Shown here one piece after another: positions 24,741-31,956 of a DNA stretch of 64,000 bases. The notes below the pieces were generated by a model. It saw only the letters and a list, made by a program, of their open reading frames with translations. It did not search any database and was not told where the DNA came from. Positions within the stretch are counted from its first letter, which is position 1. Every line of letters begins with the position of its first letter. The translations under genes and the position numbers were made by a program. Source of the DNA: Streptomyces pyxinicus (GTDB lineage: Bacteria > Actinomycetota > Actinomycetes > Streptomycetales > Streptomycetaceae); NCBI RefSeq assembly GCF_024753135.1, contig NZ_JANUGP010000033.1:1-64000 (forward strand), read 5' to 3'.

Positions 24741-25908
24741 CCTCGCTTCCCCGCAGGCTCAGCACCAGGTCCCTGGGCAGCCCGTGGGTGTCGTGCAGGT
24801 AGTGGAAGTCCTCGTCCGTCAGCGGCCGTCGGAACCGCGGCCGGGCGAGGACCCGCCGCCCGCGCTCCAGCAGCCGGCCGAACCGCCGCTCCTCGTCCAG
24901 CAGCAGACGGCGTACGGTGCCGGGGCCGGCGTCCTGCCGGAACCGGTCGAGGGTGTGCGTGACCAGCTCGTCCGGCAGGTCTCCGAGGCTGCGCGAGGGG
25001 TCCTCCCGCCACAGCACGGTGAGCACGCGGCGCAGCAGCCGGCGCAGCACGTACCCCTGCCCGGTGTTGGCGGGCCGCACACCGTCGCCGACGACCACGA
25101 CGGCCGAGCGCAGATGGTCGTGGACCAGCCGCAGCGAGGGGTCGTCCAGCGGCCACAGGCGCGGCACGAGCCGGCGCCAGGGCTCGAAGACGTCGCACTC
25201 GAACACCGAGGATTCGCCCTGCAGCAGCGTGGCCAGCCGCTCCAGGCCGAGGCCGGTGTCGACGTTGCGCCGGGGGAGCGGCACCAGCGTGCCGTCGGCG
25301 AGGCGGCGGTGACGCATCATCACGTGGTTCCACACCTCCACCCAGCGGTCGTCGCGGGTGGGTGTCGACCGGGGCGGTCCGTCGCCGGTCCACAGGAAGA
25401 TCTCCGAGTCCGGCCCGCAGGGGCCGACGGGCCCGTTGGCCCACCAGTTGTCCTCCACGGTGAGTTCCACGGGAACACCGTGTTCCTGCCACAGCCGGAG
25501 CGAGTCGGTGTCCGGTCCCACCTGGCCGTCCCCGCCGAAGACGGTGGCGTGCAGGCGCCCCCGGTCGATCCCGAACCCCTCGGTGAGCAGCCGGAATCCC
25601 CAGTCCAGGCTGACCGGGCCGTCGTAGTCGCCCAGCGACCAGGTGCCGAGCATCTCGAACACGGTCAGATGGGTGGCGTCCCCGACCTCCTCCAGGTCGG
25701 TGGTCCGCAGACACCGCTGCACATTGACCAGCCGCCTGCCCAGCGGGTGGGGCCGGCCCTCCAGGTAGGGGGTCAGCGGGTGCATGCCGGCGGTCGTGAA
25801 CAGCACCGGGTCACCCGGCGGCGGCAGCAGGGTCGAGCCGGTGATCCGGCGGTGACCGCGGTCCTCGTAGAACTCGGTGAACGTACGGACTACCCGCTCC
25901 GTGTCCAT
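24727..25908 (-). CDS. Alanyl-tRNA synthetase core paralogue (no editing or C-Ala domain)
   Basis: 393 residues against about 880 for a normal AlaRS. It keeps class II motifs: FTTAGMHPLTPYLEG, HLTVFEMLGTWSLGDY, GPVGPCGPDSEIF and NVDTGLGLERLATL, then the tRNA-recognition helices ending VRPANTGQGYVLRRLLRR. It stops before the editing domain (HxxxH/CxxxH) and the C-Ala domain. The ATG at 25906-25908 has an AGGAG site. It could charge a tRNA or carrier for a special purpose or hand on a stress or resistance function; the housekeeping alaS must be elsewhere. A possible leader peptide lies upstream. Confidence 0.85.
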   Translation of the reverse strand: MDTERVVRTFTEFYEDRGHRRITGSTLLPPPGDPVLFTTAGMHPLTPYLEGRPHPLGRRLVNVQRCLRTTDLEEVGDATHLTVFEMLGTWSLGDYDGPVSLDWGFRLLTEGFGIDRGRLHATVFGGDGQVGPDTDSLRLWQEHGVPVELTVEDNWWANGPVGPCGPDSEIFLWTGDGPPRSTPTRDDRWVEVWNHVMMRHRRLADGTLVPLPRRNVDTGLGLERLATLLQGESSVFECDVFEPWRRLVPRLWPLDDPSLRLVHDHLRSAVVVVGDGVRPANTGQGYVLRRLLRRVLTVLWREDPSRSLGDLPDELVTHTLDRFRQDAGPGTVRRLLLDEERRFGRLLERGRRVLARPRFRRPLTDEDFHYLHDTHGLPRDLVLSLRGSEVTDL

Positions 25909-26003
25909 GGGGTGGCTCCTTCGCGTGATCAGCGGGGAGGCGCCGGAGAACGGGGGCCGCGCGGTCGTCGTACCAGGGCGGGAAGAGGAGAACGCCACGG
26001 GAG

Positions 26004-26033
26004 CACCGGCGGGCCCGTTTCCGGTCGCCGGTG
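26004..26033 (-). promoter_or_regulatory. Leader hairpin upstream of the AlaRS paralogue
   Basis: On the minus strand, CACCGGCG and CGCCGGTG form an 8-base-pair stem with a 14-base GC-rich loop, between the small upstream ORF and the synthetase start. No U-run follows, so an ordinary intrinsic terminator is not evident. The rest of the 25909-26367 gap shows no gene apart from the small ORF at 26045-26113. Confidence 0.35.
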
Positions 26034-26044
26034 GGAGAAGAAGG

Positions 26045-26113
26045 TCAGACGGCGGCAACCGGCGAGCTGGTCGCTCGCGCGGTCGCGGTGACGGTTCGGC
26101 CGGTGACGTTCAT
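26045..26113 (-). CDS. Possible 22-residue leader peptide
   Basis: Minus-strand ATG at 26111-26113, ending TGA at 26045-26047. The peptide is rich in Thr (five), Ala (five, including a final pair) and Val. A streptomycete -10-like TAGGGT (26121-26126) ends 7 bases before the ATG, so the ORF would be translated from a leaderless or nearly leaderless transcript that continues into the AlaRS paralogue about 140 bases on. The Ala codons would fit attenuation by charged tRNA-Ala; the Thr codons leave that open. No clear -35 hexamer is visible. Confidence 0.3.
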   Translation of the reverse strand: MNVTGRTVTATARATSSPVAAV

Positions 26114-26367
26114 GGCGGCGACCCTAGCGCGCCGATGCCACCGAGGCACCCGGTTTTCTGCGCGCCGGCCGCTTTTAACCGGCGTTCACGGCGCCGTCAA
26201 GCCCCGAATTCGCGGAACGTGACCGGGCCCCCGGGATCCGGCGTACTTGAAGCACGGCCCCACCGGAAACGGAAAGCCCCCGCAGGAGCGGGAATTCCCT
26301 CCCCGGCCGACATCCCGAAACCGACGAGAGCCGCCTCCGCACGGCCCGACCTCTCAAGGAGCAGACC

Positions 26368-26961
26368 ATGACTCGTGACAACCACACCCCCGGTACCACC
26401 CGCCCCCAGCGCCGAGGCGTCCGTCTCGCGACCGTCTTCGCCTCCGCCGCACTGATCACCGGTGGCGTCGTCCTCCCGGTGTCCTCCGCGATGGCGGCCC
26501 CGATGCCGGCGTCGACGGTGAGCCTGGTGCGCGGTGGCGGCGCCGGCGGCGACGGCGGTGCCGGTGGCGGCGGCCTGATCGGCGGCGGCGGGGGCTCCGG
26601 CGGTTCCGGTGGCGGCAGCGTGCTGGGCGTGGGTGGTGCCGGGGGCAACGGCGGCAGCGGCGGTGACGGCATCCTCGCCGGTGGGGGCGGCGGTGGCGGT
26701 GGCGGCGGCGGGGACGGCGTCATCGGCGGTGCCGGTGGCAACGGCGGCAAGGGCGGTGACGGCATCTTCGCCGGCAGCGGCGGCTCGGGTGGCGGCGGCG
26801 GTGACGGTGTCCTCGTCGGCGGCAAGGGCGGCAACGGCGGGACCGGGGGCTTCGGTGTCCTGCAGGGCGGCAACGGCGGCAAGGGCGGCACGGGCGGCCT
26901 GGGCGGTCTCTTCGGTGGCCTCGGCGGCAATGGCGGAGCCGGCGGCGGCAGCGTCTTCTGA
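26368..26961 (+). CDS. Secreted glycine-rich protein with about 16-residue repeats
   Basis: 197 residues. A signal peptide (about residues 15-44, ending AMAAP) precedes a region over 60 percent glycine. Hydrophobic pairs recur every 15-17 residues (about 70, 85, 102, 118, 133, 148, 164, 181 and 196). Four units match the RTX nonapeptide pattern GGxGxDxUx, with Asp at 100, 116, 131 and 146. It has no cysteine. An AAGGAG ribosome-binding site precedes the ATG. It is first of three tandem secreted glycine-rich genes. The repeat could form a polyglycine helix bundle or a calcium-bound solenoid; function unknown. Confidence 0.7.
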   Translation: MTRDNHTPGTTRPQRRGVRLATVFASAALITGGVVLPVSSAMAAPMPASTVSLVRGGGAGGDGGAGGGGLIGGGGGSGGSGGGSVLGVGGAGGNGGSGGDGILAGGGGGGGGGGGDGVIGGAGGNGGKGGDGIFAGSGGSGGGGGDGVLVGGKGGNGGTGGFGVLQGGNGGKGGTGGLGGLFGGLGGNGGAGGGSVF

Positions 26962-26977
26962 CCGACGCGGTCCACGC

Positions 26978-27008
26978 GGCGGGGGCGGTCCTCGATACCG
27001 CCCCCGCC
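26978..27008 (+). terminator. Strong hairpin terminator
   Basis: Two perfect 12-base arms (GGCGGGGGCGGT and its complement) with a 7-base loop, 17 bases after the stop of the glycine-rich gene. It separates the gene from its neighbour. Confidence 0.75.
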
Positions 27009-27078
27009 GTCCCCCGGGGACCTCACGTCCCCGGAGCCCCGGCAAGGAAAGTCCCGGCAACGAAAACGGAGAACCCCG

Positions 27079-27522
27079 ATGTTCACAGCCACCTGGCGGC
27101 GCCCCGTCCTCCTGGCGGTGGCCGGCCTGGCCCTCGTCTCCGGCACCGCCTGCACAGCACAAGCCGCGTCCTCCGCGCTCGCCCCCGCCACCAGCCACTC
27201 CGCCGACTGCGGTGAGGGCGGCCGGGGCGGGCAGGGCGGCGCGGCCGGCGGGGGCGGTGAGCCCGGCCGGCCCGGCGAACCGGGCCGGCCCGGACACGCG
27301 GCCTGTCTGTCCGCCGAGGACCTGCCCGACAAGCCCGAGCGGGACCTCACCGGAGTGGACAAGCTCCGGATCGTCCTGATCGTGACCTCCGGGCACGCCA
27401 CGAAGGCCGAGGTCGCCAAGAAGTACAAGATCACGGAGAAGGTGTACGACACCTGGGAGCGGCGGTTCCAGGACGGCGACTGGCTCGCCCTGCTGGACGG
27501 CGGCTCGCCCTTCCCCTCCTGA
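27079..27522 (+). CDS. Secreted Gly-rich protein ending in a helix-turn-helix
   Basis: 147 residues. An N-terminal signal peptide (about residues 8-30, cleavage near AQA-AS) is followed by a Cys-bounded glycine/proline segment (about 44-75; DCGEGG to HAAC, with collagen-like GRPGEPGRPG). The last 55 residues look like a transposase/Myb-type helix-turn-helix: KLRIVLIVTSGHATKAEVA, KKYKITEKVYDTWERRF. A DNA-binding fold on an exported protein is unexpected. The reading frame is intact, and the signal peptide and a GAGAA(C) purine-rich site before the ATG support the start. Function unknown. Confidence 0.65.
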   Translation: MFTATWRRPVLLAVAGLALVSGTACTAQAASSALAPATSHSADCGEGGRGGQGGAAGGGGEPGRPGEPGRPGHAACLSAEDLPDKPERDLTGVDKLRIVLIVTSGHATKAEVAKKYKITEKVYDTWERRFQDGDWLALLDGGSPFPS

Positions 27523-27530
27523 CGCGAGGA

Positions 27531-27566
27531 CCGGCGCCCTGCCCGGAGCACGGGCGGGGCGCCGGC
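27531..27566 (+). terminator. Probable hairpin terminator
   Basis: GGCGCCC-TGCCCG pairs with CGGGCG-GGGCGCC around a short loop just after the stop of the preceding gene, with one mismatch. Confidence 0.6.
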
Positions 27567-27638
27567 CCAGGCGGCCCCGCACACCCACCGACCCCCTCGA
27601 CCCTCTCACCCGGAACTCCCCGACAAGGAGAAAAGGCC

Positions 27639-28202
27639 ATGCGCAGACGTTCCTCGACATTCGGTCTCGGCCTCGCGGTCGCGGCGGCCGTGGCGGCCGG
27701 CGGTGCGATGGCGCCGGGCGCGTCGGCCGCTCCCCTGCCGGGGGCCGCGCCCGGCACGGCCTCCGCCACCCGGCACCTGCCCACCGACGACACGGGGCCC
27801 GGTGCGACGACCGGCGGTGCCGGGACGCTCGGCGGCATCCAGCTCGGCAACGGCAGCGTCCGTATCGGCGACAAGATCTGCGCGGGCGACTGCGACGGGA
27901 CCGTCAACGGCACCGCCGGCTCGGGCGGCGGCATCTGCGCGGGCCTGTGCGACGGCAGCGCCAACGGCGGCAACGGCACCACCGGGGCACCGGGACGCGA
28001 CGGCGGCGCCGGCGGCAACGGCGGCATCTGCGTCGGCGTGTGCGGCGGCAGCGCCAACGGAGGCGCGGGCGGCCGGGGCGGGGACGCCGTGGGCAGCGGC
28101 GACGGCGGTGCCGGAGGCCGGGGCGGCAACGGCGGGATCTGCCTCGGAGTGGGCTGCGAGACCGCCGGACAGGGCGGTCGCGGGGGCGGCGGCGACGGCT
28201 GA
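27639..28202 (+). CDS. Secreted Gly-rich protein with Cys-pair repeats
   Basis: 187 residues. A signal peptide (about residues 1-31, ending ASA-AP) precedes a glycine/asparagine-rich body with three copies of ICxGxCxGxxNG (ICAGDCDGTVNG, ICAGLCDGSANG, ICVGVCGGSANG) and a fourth variant ICLGVGCETAG; eight cysteines in pairs. A short collagen-like GAPGRDGGAGG lies between. An AAGGAG ribosome-binding site precedes the ATG. It is third in the tandem set. The pairs could form disulfides or bind metal; a modified-peptide precursor is less likely given the signal peptide. Function unknown. Confidence 0.65.
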   Translation: MRRRSSTFGLGLAVAAAVAAGGAMAPGASAAPLPGAAPGTASATRHLPTDDTGPGATTGGAGTLGGIQLGNGSVRIGDKICAGDCDGTVNGTAGSGGGICAGLCDGSANGGNGTTGAPGRDGGAGGNGGICVGVCGGSANGGAGGRGGDAVGSGDGGAGGRGGNGGICLGVGCETAGQGGRGGGGDG

Positions 28203-28317
28203 GGCCCGGGACTCCCGGAGCGAGCCCCGAAATGCCCGGGGGTGGGCCCCGGGATTCCGGGGGCGGCGCGGCGGGAATTCACCCGACCGACCTACACCCC
28301 CGCCGTCCCGAGGTGCC

Positions 28318-28542
28318 GTGTTCAGCCATTCGGCTCACGCTGGAAGCGAACCCGATGTCGTTGCCGTCCCCGTGGTCCCCGCCCTGGTGGGAGGCATCAT
28401 GGTCCTGCTGGCCCTGCTCGTACCGGTGCTGCTCATGCTCGTCGTGTTCGCCCTGGACGCCTACGAGAACCTGCTCTTCCCCCCGCCGCCACCCCCTCCC
28501 GCCGAGCTGGACCCGCTCGGTCCTGACCCCTCCGAGAACTGA
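28318..28542 (+). CDS. Small single-span membrane protein
   Basis: 74 residues from the GTG at 28318 (GAGG site 4 bases upstream), or 47 from the ATG at 28399, which has a GGGAGG site. One long hydrophobic helix (ALVGGIMVLLALLVPVLLML) is followed by VFALDAYENLLF, a run of seven prolines and an acidic tail. I do not recognise a family. It lies between the glycine-rich cassette and the acetyltransferase gene, whose start is 43 bases further on. Confidence 0.5.
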   Translation: MFSHSAHAGSEPDVVAVPVVPALVGGIMVLLALLVPVLLMLVVFALDAYENLLFPPPPPPPAELDPLGPDPSEN

Positions 28543-28585
28543 ACCGCTCTCCGAGGGGTGGGCCGGGACCCGGCAGAATCGGCCC

Positions 28586-29167
28586 GTGCACATACTGTCG
28601 TTCGCCGAAGAAGCCACCCCCTCCGTGCTGCGCGCGCAGGTGCGGGAGATCCAGGAGCAGGCGTGGCCGTCGCCGGCCGGGTCGGCCGCCGATCCGGAAG
28701 CCCCCGCCCACGACCCCCTGCTGCGGCCCCGGTCGATGCTCCTCGTCCGGGACGGGACGGTGCTGGCCGCACTGGACATCCTGTCCAAGGAGATCACCCA
28801 CGCCGGCCGACGGTACGCGGCAGCCGGCCTGAGCGCGGTCGTGACGCGGCAGGAGAACCGGGGGCAGGGCCACGGCCGCCGTCTGGTGGCGGCGGGCCGC
28901 GAGGCGATGATCACGAGCGGCGCGGATCTGGGGCTGTTCACCTGCGACCGGCCGCTCCGGTCGTTCTACGAGAGCGCCGGCTGGCGGGTCCTGCCCGGGA
29001 CCGTCCTGGTCGGCGGCACGCCTCGCGATCCGTTCCCCAGCGACCGGCCGGGCTTCGACAAGGTCACCATGGCCGGCCTCTTCACCCCGTGGGCGCGGCA
29101 GGCGGAGGCGTCGTTCCACGGCAGCAGGATCGAGCTGTACCCCGGGGACATCGACAAACTCTGGTGA
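28586..29167 (+). CDS. GNAT-family N-acetyltransferase
   Basis: 193 residues. The acetyl-CoA-binding motif A appears as LSAVVTRQENRGQGHGRRLVAAG (here RGQGHG is the pyrophosphate loop), preceded by a beta strand pair around LVRDGTVLAALDI and followed by FYESAGWRVLPG, typical of motif B. The GTG at 28586 is chosen because the fold begins soon after it. Substrate unknown. It converges on an alpha/beta hydrolase gene 3 bases away. Confidence 0.8.
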   Translation: MHILSFAEEATPSVLRAQVREIQEQAWPSPAGSAADPEAPAHDPLLRPRSMLLVRDGTVLAALDILSKEITHAGRRYAAAGLSAVVTRQENRGQGHGRRLVAAGREAMITSGADLGLFTCDRPLRSFYESAGWRVLPGTVLVGGTPRDPFPSDRPGFDKVTMAGLFTPWARQAEASFHGSRIELYPGDIDKLW

Positions 29168-29170
29168 GCC

Positions 29171-30025
29171 TCACCGACGGTCATCCTCTCCGAGCCACGG
29201 AAGCAGCAGGTCCAGCAGGGGGCCGGGGCGGTCCAGCGGGATGATGTGCCCACAGTCCGGCAGCACGTGACCCCGGAGATCGTCGGCGTGCGGGCGCAGC
29301 TGGTGTTCGAGGGCGCGGCCCACCGGATGGGCCCCGATCGTCATCGTCGGCACGGTGAGACGGGCGGAGCCGAGCGCGGCCTCGATCTGGCGAACCGTGT
29401 CCGGCAGTGCCCGGTAGAGTCCGAAGGCACCGCGCAGCGCGTCCGTGCCGCGATAGGTCCGGACGATGGCGTCGCGCACCTCGTCACGCACCCCCCGGCC
29501 GAGCGTGCCCTGGTCCAGGAACCAGCCGACATAGCGCTCCTCGTGGCCCACCAGCACGGACTCCGCGAGAGCGGGCACGGCGTGGAAGCCGAACCACCAC
29601 GGCGGGCCGTCGGCGAGGAAGCCCTCGGCGCCCGGCAGCCGGCCCAGCAGCGACTCCATGAGCACCAGCCGCCGTACCAGGCCGGGCCCGCGCATCCCCA
29701 GCAGGAACGCGGGCGGGGTACCGGCATCGATGCCGACCACGGCCGCCGACTCCACGTCCAGCGCCGCCAGCAGTGCCTCGGCGTCGGCGGCCAGCGTGCC
29801 GGCGTCGTATCCGTCCGGCGGCCGGGCGCTGTCACCGAAGCCCCGCAGGTCGGGGGCGATCACGCGCCACCGCCGGGACAGTTCGCCGATGACGTCGGTC
29901 CACAGCCGCCAGGTGTGCGGGAAGCCGTGCAGCAGCAGTACGGCGGGGCCGCGACCGGCCGTCGCCACGTTGAGTGCCACGCCGTTCACCGTGATCCGGC
30001 GCAGCTCGACCTCCGAGACGGGCAT
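29171..30025 (-). CDS. Alpha/beta hydrolase, epoxide hydrolase-like
   Basis: 284 residues. The oxyanion motif LLLHGFPHTWRLW, the strand RVIAPDLRGFGDSARP and the elbow VVGIDAGTPPAF place an Asp at the nucleophile position, as in epoxide hydrolases and haloalkane dehalogenases rather than the Ser of esterases. The catalytic His is in LPDCGHIIPLDRP. The elbow lacks the usual HDWG residues, so the substrate class is uncertain. An AGGAGG site precedes the ATG at 30023-30025. Confidence 0.8.
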   Translation of the reverse strand: MPVSEVELRRITVNGVALNVATAGRGPAVLLLHGFPHTWRLWTDVIGELSRRWRVIAPDLRGFGDSARPPDGYDAGTLAADAEALLAALDVESAAVVGIDAGTPPAFLLGMRGPGLVRRLVLMESLLGRLPGAEGFLADGPPWWFGFHAVPALAESVLVGHEERYVGWFLDQGTLGRGVRDEVRDAIVRTYRGTDALRGAFGLYRALPDTVRQIEAALGSARLTVPTMTIGAHPVGRALEHQLRPHADDLRGHVLPDCGHIIPLDRPGPLLDLLLPWLGEDDRR

Positions 30026-30191
30026 GGCGGCCTCCTTCGGTCACCCACAGTACGGGGCACCGGCTCGCGGAGTGACGGCACCGTCGGGATACCAGGGGGC
30101 CGTCCGCCATCCGGACGGCCCGGCAACCGCGTGGGCCTTACATCTACCGTTCGCCGCACGGACGACAGCCGACGACGAGAGGGCGTGCCGG

Positions 30192-31043
30192 ATGACCGGG
30201 CGGACGGTGCGGGACACGAGCCACGACACAAGCCAGGAAACCCCGGCGGCCGTCGTCCTCCTGCGCGAGGTGAGCGTCCGCCGCCACGCCGGCGACCACC
30301 TGATCCTCGACGGCGTCGACTGGACGGTCCGGCCCGGAGAGCACTGGGCGCTGCTCGGGGCCAACGGCGCCGGCAAGACGACCCTGCTGCGGCTGCTCGG
30401 CGCCCTCATGCACCCCACGACCGGCAGCGTCGAGGTGCTCGGCAGCAGGCTCGGCCGGGTGGACGTCCGTGACCTGCGCGCCCGCATCGGGCACGTGACA
30501 ACCGCCCAGCGGGTGCCCGGCGACCTCACCGCCCACGCCGTGGTCCTGACCGGCCACACCGGCACCGTGCAGCCGCTGTGGCGCGTGTACGACGACGAGG
30601 TCCGCCGGCGCGCCCACGAGCGGCTGGCCGAGCTGGACATCAAGGAGTTGGCCGACCGGCCGTACGGCGTGTGCTCCGGCGGACAGCGGGCCCGGATCCT
30701 GATCGCGAGGGCCCTGATGGCGGAGCCCGCGCTGCTGCTCCTGGACGAGCCGTTCAACGCGCTCGACCTGCCGTCGCGCGAGGACCTCATCGACGCCCTC
30801 CACCAACTGGCCGGGGGACGGCCCCGGTTGGCGACCGTCACGGTCACCCACCACCTGGAGGAGCTGTCCCCGGTGATCGGCCACGCCCTGCTGCTGCGCG
30901 AGGGCCGGATCCTGGCCCGGGGACCGGTCACCGAGGTGCTGACCGACGCGACCCTGACCGAGTGCTTCGGCCGGGGCATCACGGTGACCCGCCGGGACGG
31001 CCGCTGGGCGGCGTACTCGCGGGGGCGGGCGCCCCGGGGCTGA
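30192..31043 (+). CDS. Stand-alone ABC transporter ATPase
   Basis: 283 residues. Walker A GANGAGKTTLL, signature CSGGQRARILIA, Walker B ALLLLDEPFNALD and switch His in VTVTHHLEEL are intact. The sequence resembles ModF/FecE-like iron- or metal-type ATPases. No permease or binding-protein gene is adjacent, so it must serve a remote transporter or have a non-transport role. The ATG at 30192 is chosen by similarity start; a GAGAGGG element precedes it. Confidence 0.82.
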   Translation: MTGRTVRDTSHDTSQETPAAVVLLREVSVRRHAGDHLILDGVDWTVRPGEHWALLGANGAGKTTLLRLLGALMHPTTGSVEVLGSRLGRVDVRDLRARIGHVTTAQRVPGDLTAHAVVLTGHTGTVQPLWRVYDDEVRRRAHERLAELDIKELADRPYGVCSGGQRARILIARALMAEPALLLLDEPFNALDLPSREDLIDALHQLAGGRPRLATVTVTHHLEELSPVIGHALLLREGRILARGPVTEVLTDATLTECFGRGITVTRRDGRWAAYSRGRAPRG

Positions 31044-31094
31044 GGCACGCGAGCGCCCCTGTGCCACAGCCACCGTGCCGGTCCCCTCAACCCC
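31036..31094. terminator. Probable bidirectional terminator
   Basis: GGGGCTGAGG (31036-31045) and CCTCAACCCC (31085-31094) pair with one mismatch and enclose a GGCAC/GTGCC stem. The structure covers both convergent stop codons. Confidence 0.45.
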
Positions 31095-31956
31095 GCTCGT
31101 GGACGTGGAAACCGCGCCCGGTCTTGCGGCCGAGCAGCCCCGCCTGCACCATCCGCCGCAGCAGCGGCGGCGGGGCGTACAGCGGCTCGCGGAACTCCTC
31201 GTAGAGGGAGTCCGCGATCGAGGCGACGGTGTCCAGGCCGATCAGGTCGGCGAGCCGCAGCGGCCCCATGGGATGGGCGCAGCCCAGTTCCATGCCGGTG
31301 TCGATGTCCGCCGCCGTGGCGAAACCGGACTCGGCCATACGGATCGCGGACAACAGGTAGGGGATCAGCAGGGCGTTGACGACGAAGCCGGCCCGGTCCC
31401 GGGACCGGATCACCGTCTTGCCCAGCACCCGGGACGCGAAGTCCGCCACTCTCGCGGCCGTCGCGGCCGAGGTGTGCAGGGAGGTCACCACCTCCACCAG
31501 CGGCAGCACCGGGACCGGGTTGAAGAAGTGCAGGCCCACGACCCGGTCCGCCCGGCCGGTCGCCATGCCGAGCCGCATCACGGGCAGGGACGAGGTGTTG
31601 GTGGCCAGCACGGCCGACGGCTCCCGGACGATCTTGTCGAGGGCGGCGAAGACCTCCGTCTTGGCCTCCGCGTTCTCCACCACCGCCTCCACGACGAGGT
31701 GGCGGTCGGCCAGGTCGTCCAGATCCCCGGTGAACACGAGGCGGTCGAGGGCGCCCCGCGCGGCGGCCCGCTCCAGCCTGCCGCGCCCCACCGCGCGGTC
31801 GAGGGAGGCCGCCACCCGCTCGCGTGCGGCCCGCGCCGCGACCGCGTCGACCTCGCAGACCACCGTGTCGAGACCGGCCCGCGCGCACACCTCGGCGATG
31901 CCGGCGCCCATCTGCCCGCCGCCGACCACACCGACGCGCCGGATCTCCCCGCTCAT
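31087..31956 (-). CDS. 3-hydroxybutyryl-CoA dehydrogenase family
   Basis: 289 residues, standard for the single-domain bacterial enzyme. NAD-binding GGGQMGAGIA near residue 13, substrate/catalytic region ATNTSSLPV, HFFNPVPVLPLVEVV with the active His, and a C-terminal dimer domain with NALLIPYLLSAIRM. It oxidises or reduces 3-hydroxyacyl-CoA with NAD(H). Its ATG overlaps the malate synthase TGA (ATGA), so the two are translated together, linking fatty-acid or C2 carbon use to the glyoxylate shunt. Confidence 0.9.
   Translation of the reverse strand: MSGEIRRVGVVGGGQMGAGIAEVCARAGLDTVVCEVDAVAARAARERVAASLDRAVGRGRLERAAARGALDRLVFTGDLDDLADRHLVVEAVVENAEAKTEVFAALDKIVREPSAVLATNTSSLPVMRLGMATGRADRVVGLHFFNPVPVLPLVEVVTSLHTSAATAARVADFASRVLGKTVIRSRDRAGFVVNALLIPYLLSAIRMAESGFATAADIDTGMELGCAHPMGPLRLADLIGLDTVASIADSLYEEFREPLYAPPPLLRRMVQAGLLGRKTGRGFHVHERG

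Noticed and set aside
25909..26367. T-box riboswitch in front of the synthetase paralogue
   Set aside because: No T-box consensus or antiterminator sequence is visible on the minus strand; a small leader ORF is the better-supported idea.
26520..26960. Short GGC-rich repeats resembling a CRISPR or satellite array
   Set aside because: The repeats follow the reading frame and codon pattern of a glycine-rich protein, with no fixed repeat-spacer length.
27345..27520. Transposase remnant or insertion sequence suggested by the HTH
   Set aside because: The frame is continuous with a signal peptide, and there are no inverted terminal repeats, target duplication or catalytic DDE segment nearby.
30192..31043. 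ABC ATPase as part of a local transporter operon
   Set aside because: Neighbouring genes on both sides point the other way and none encodes a permease or binding protein.
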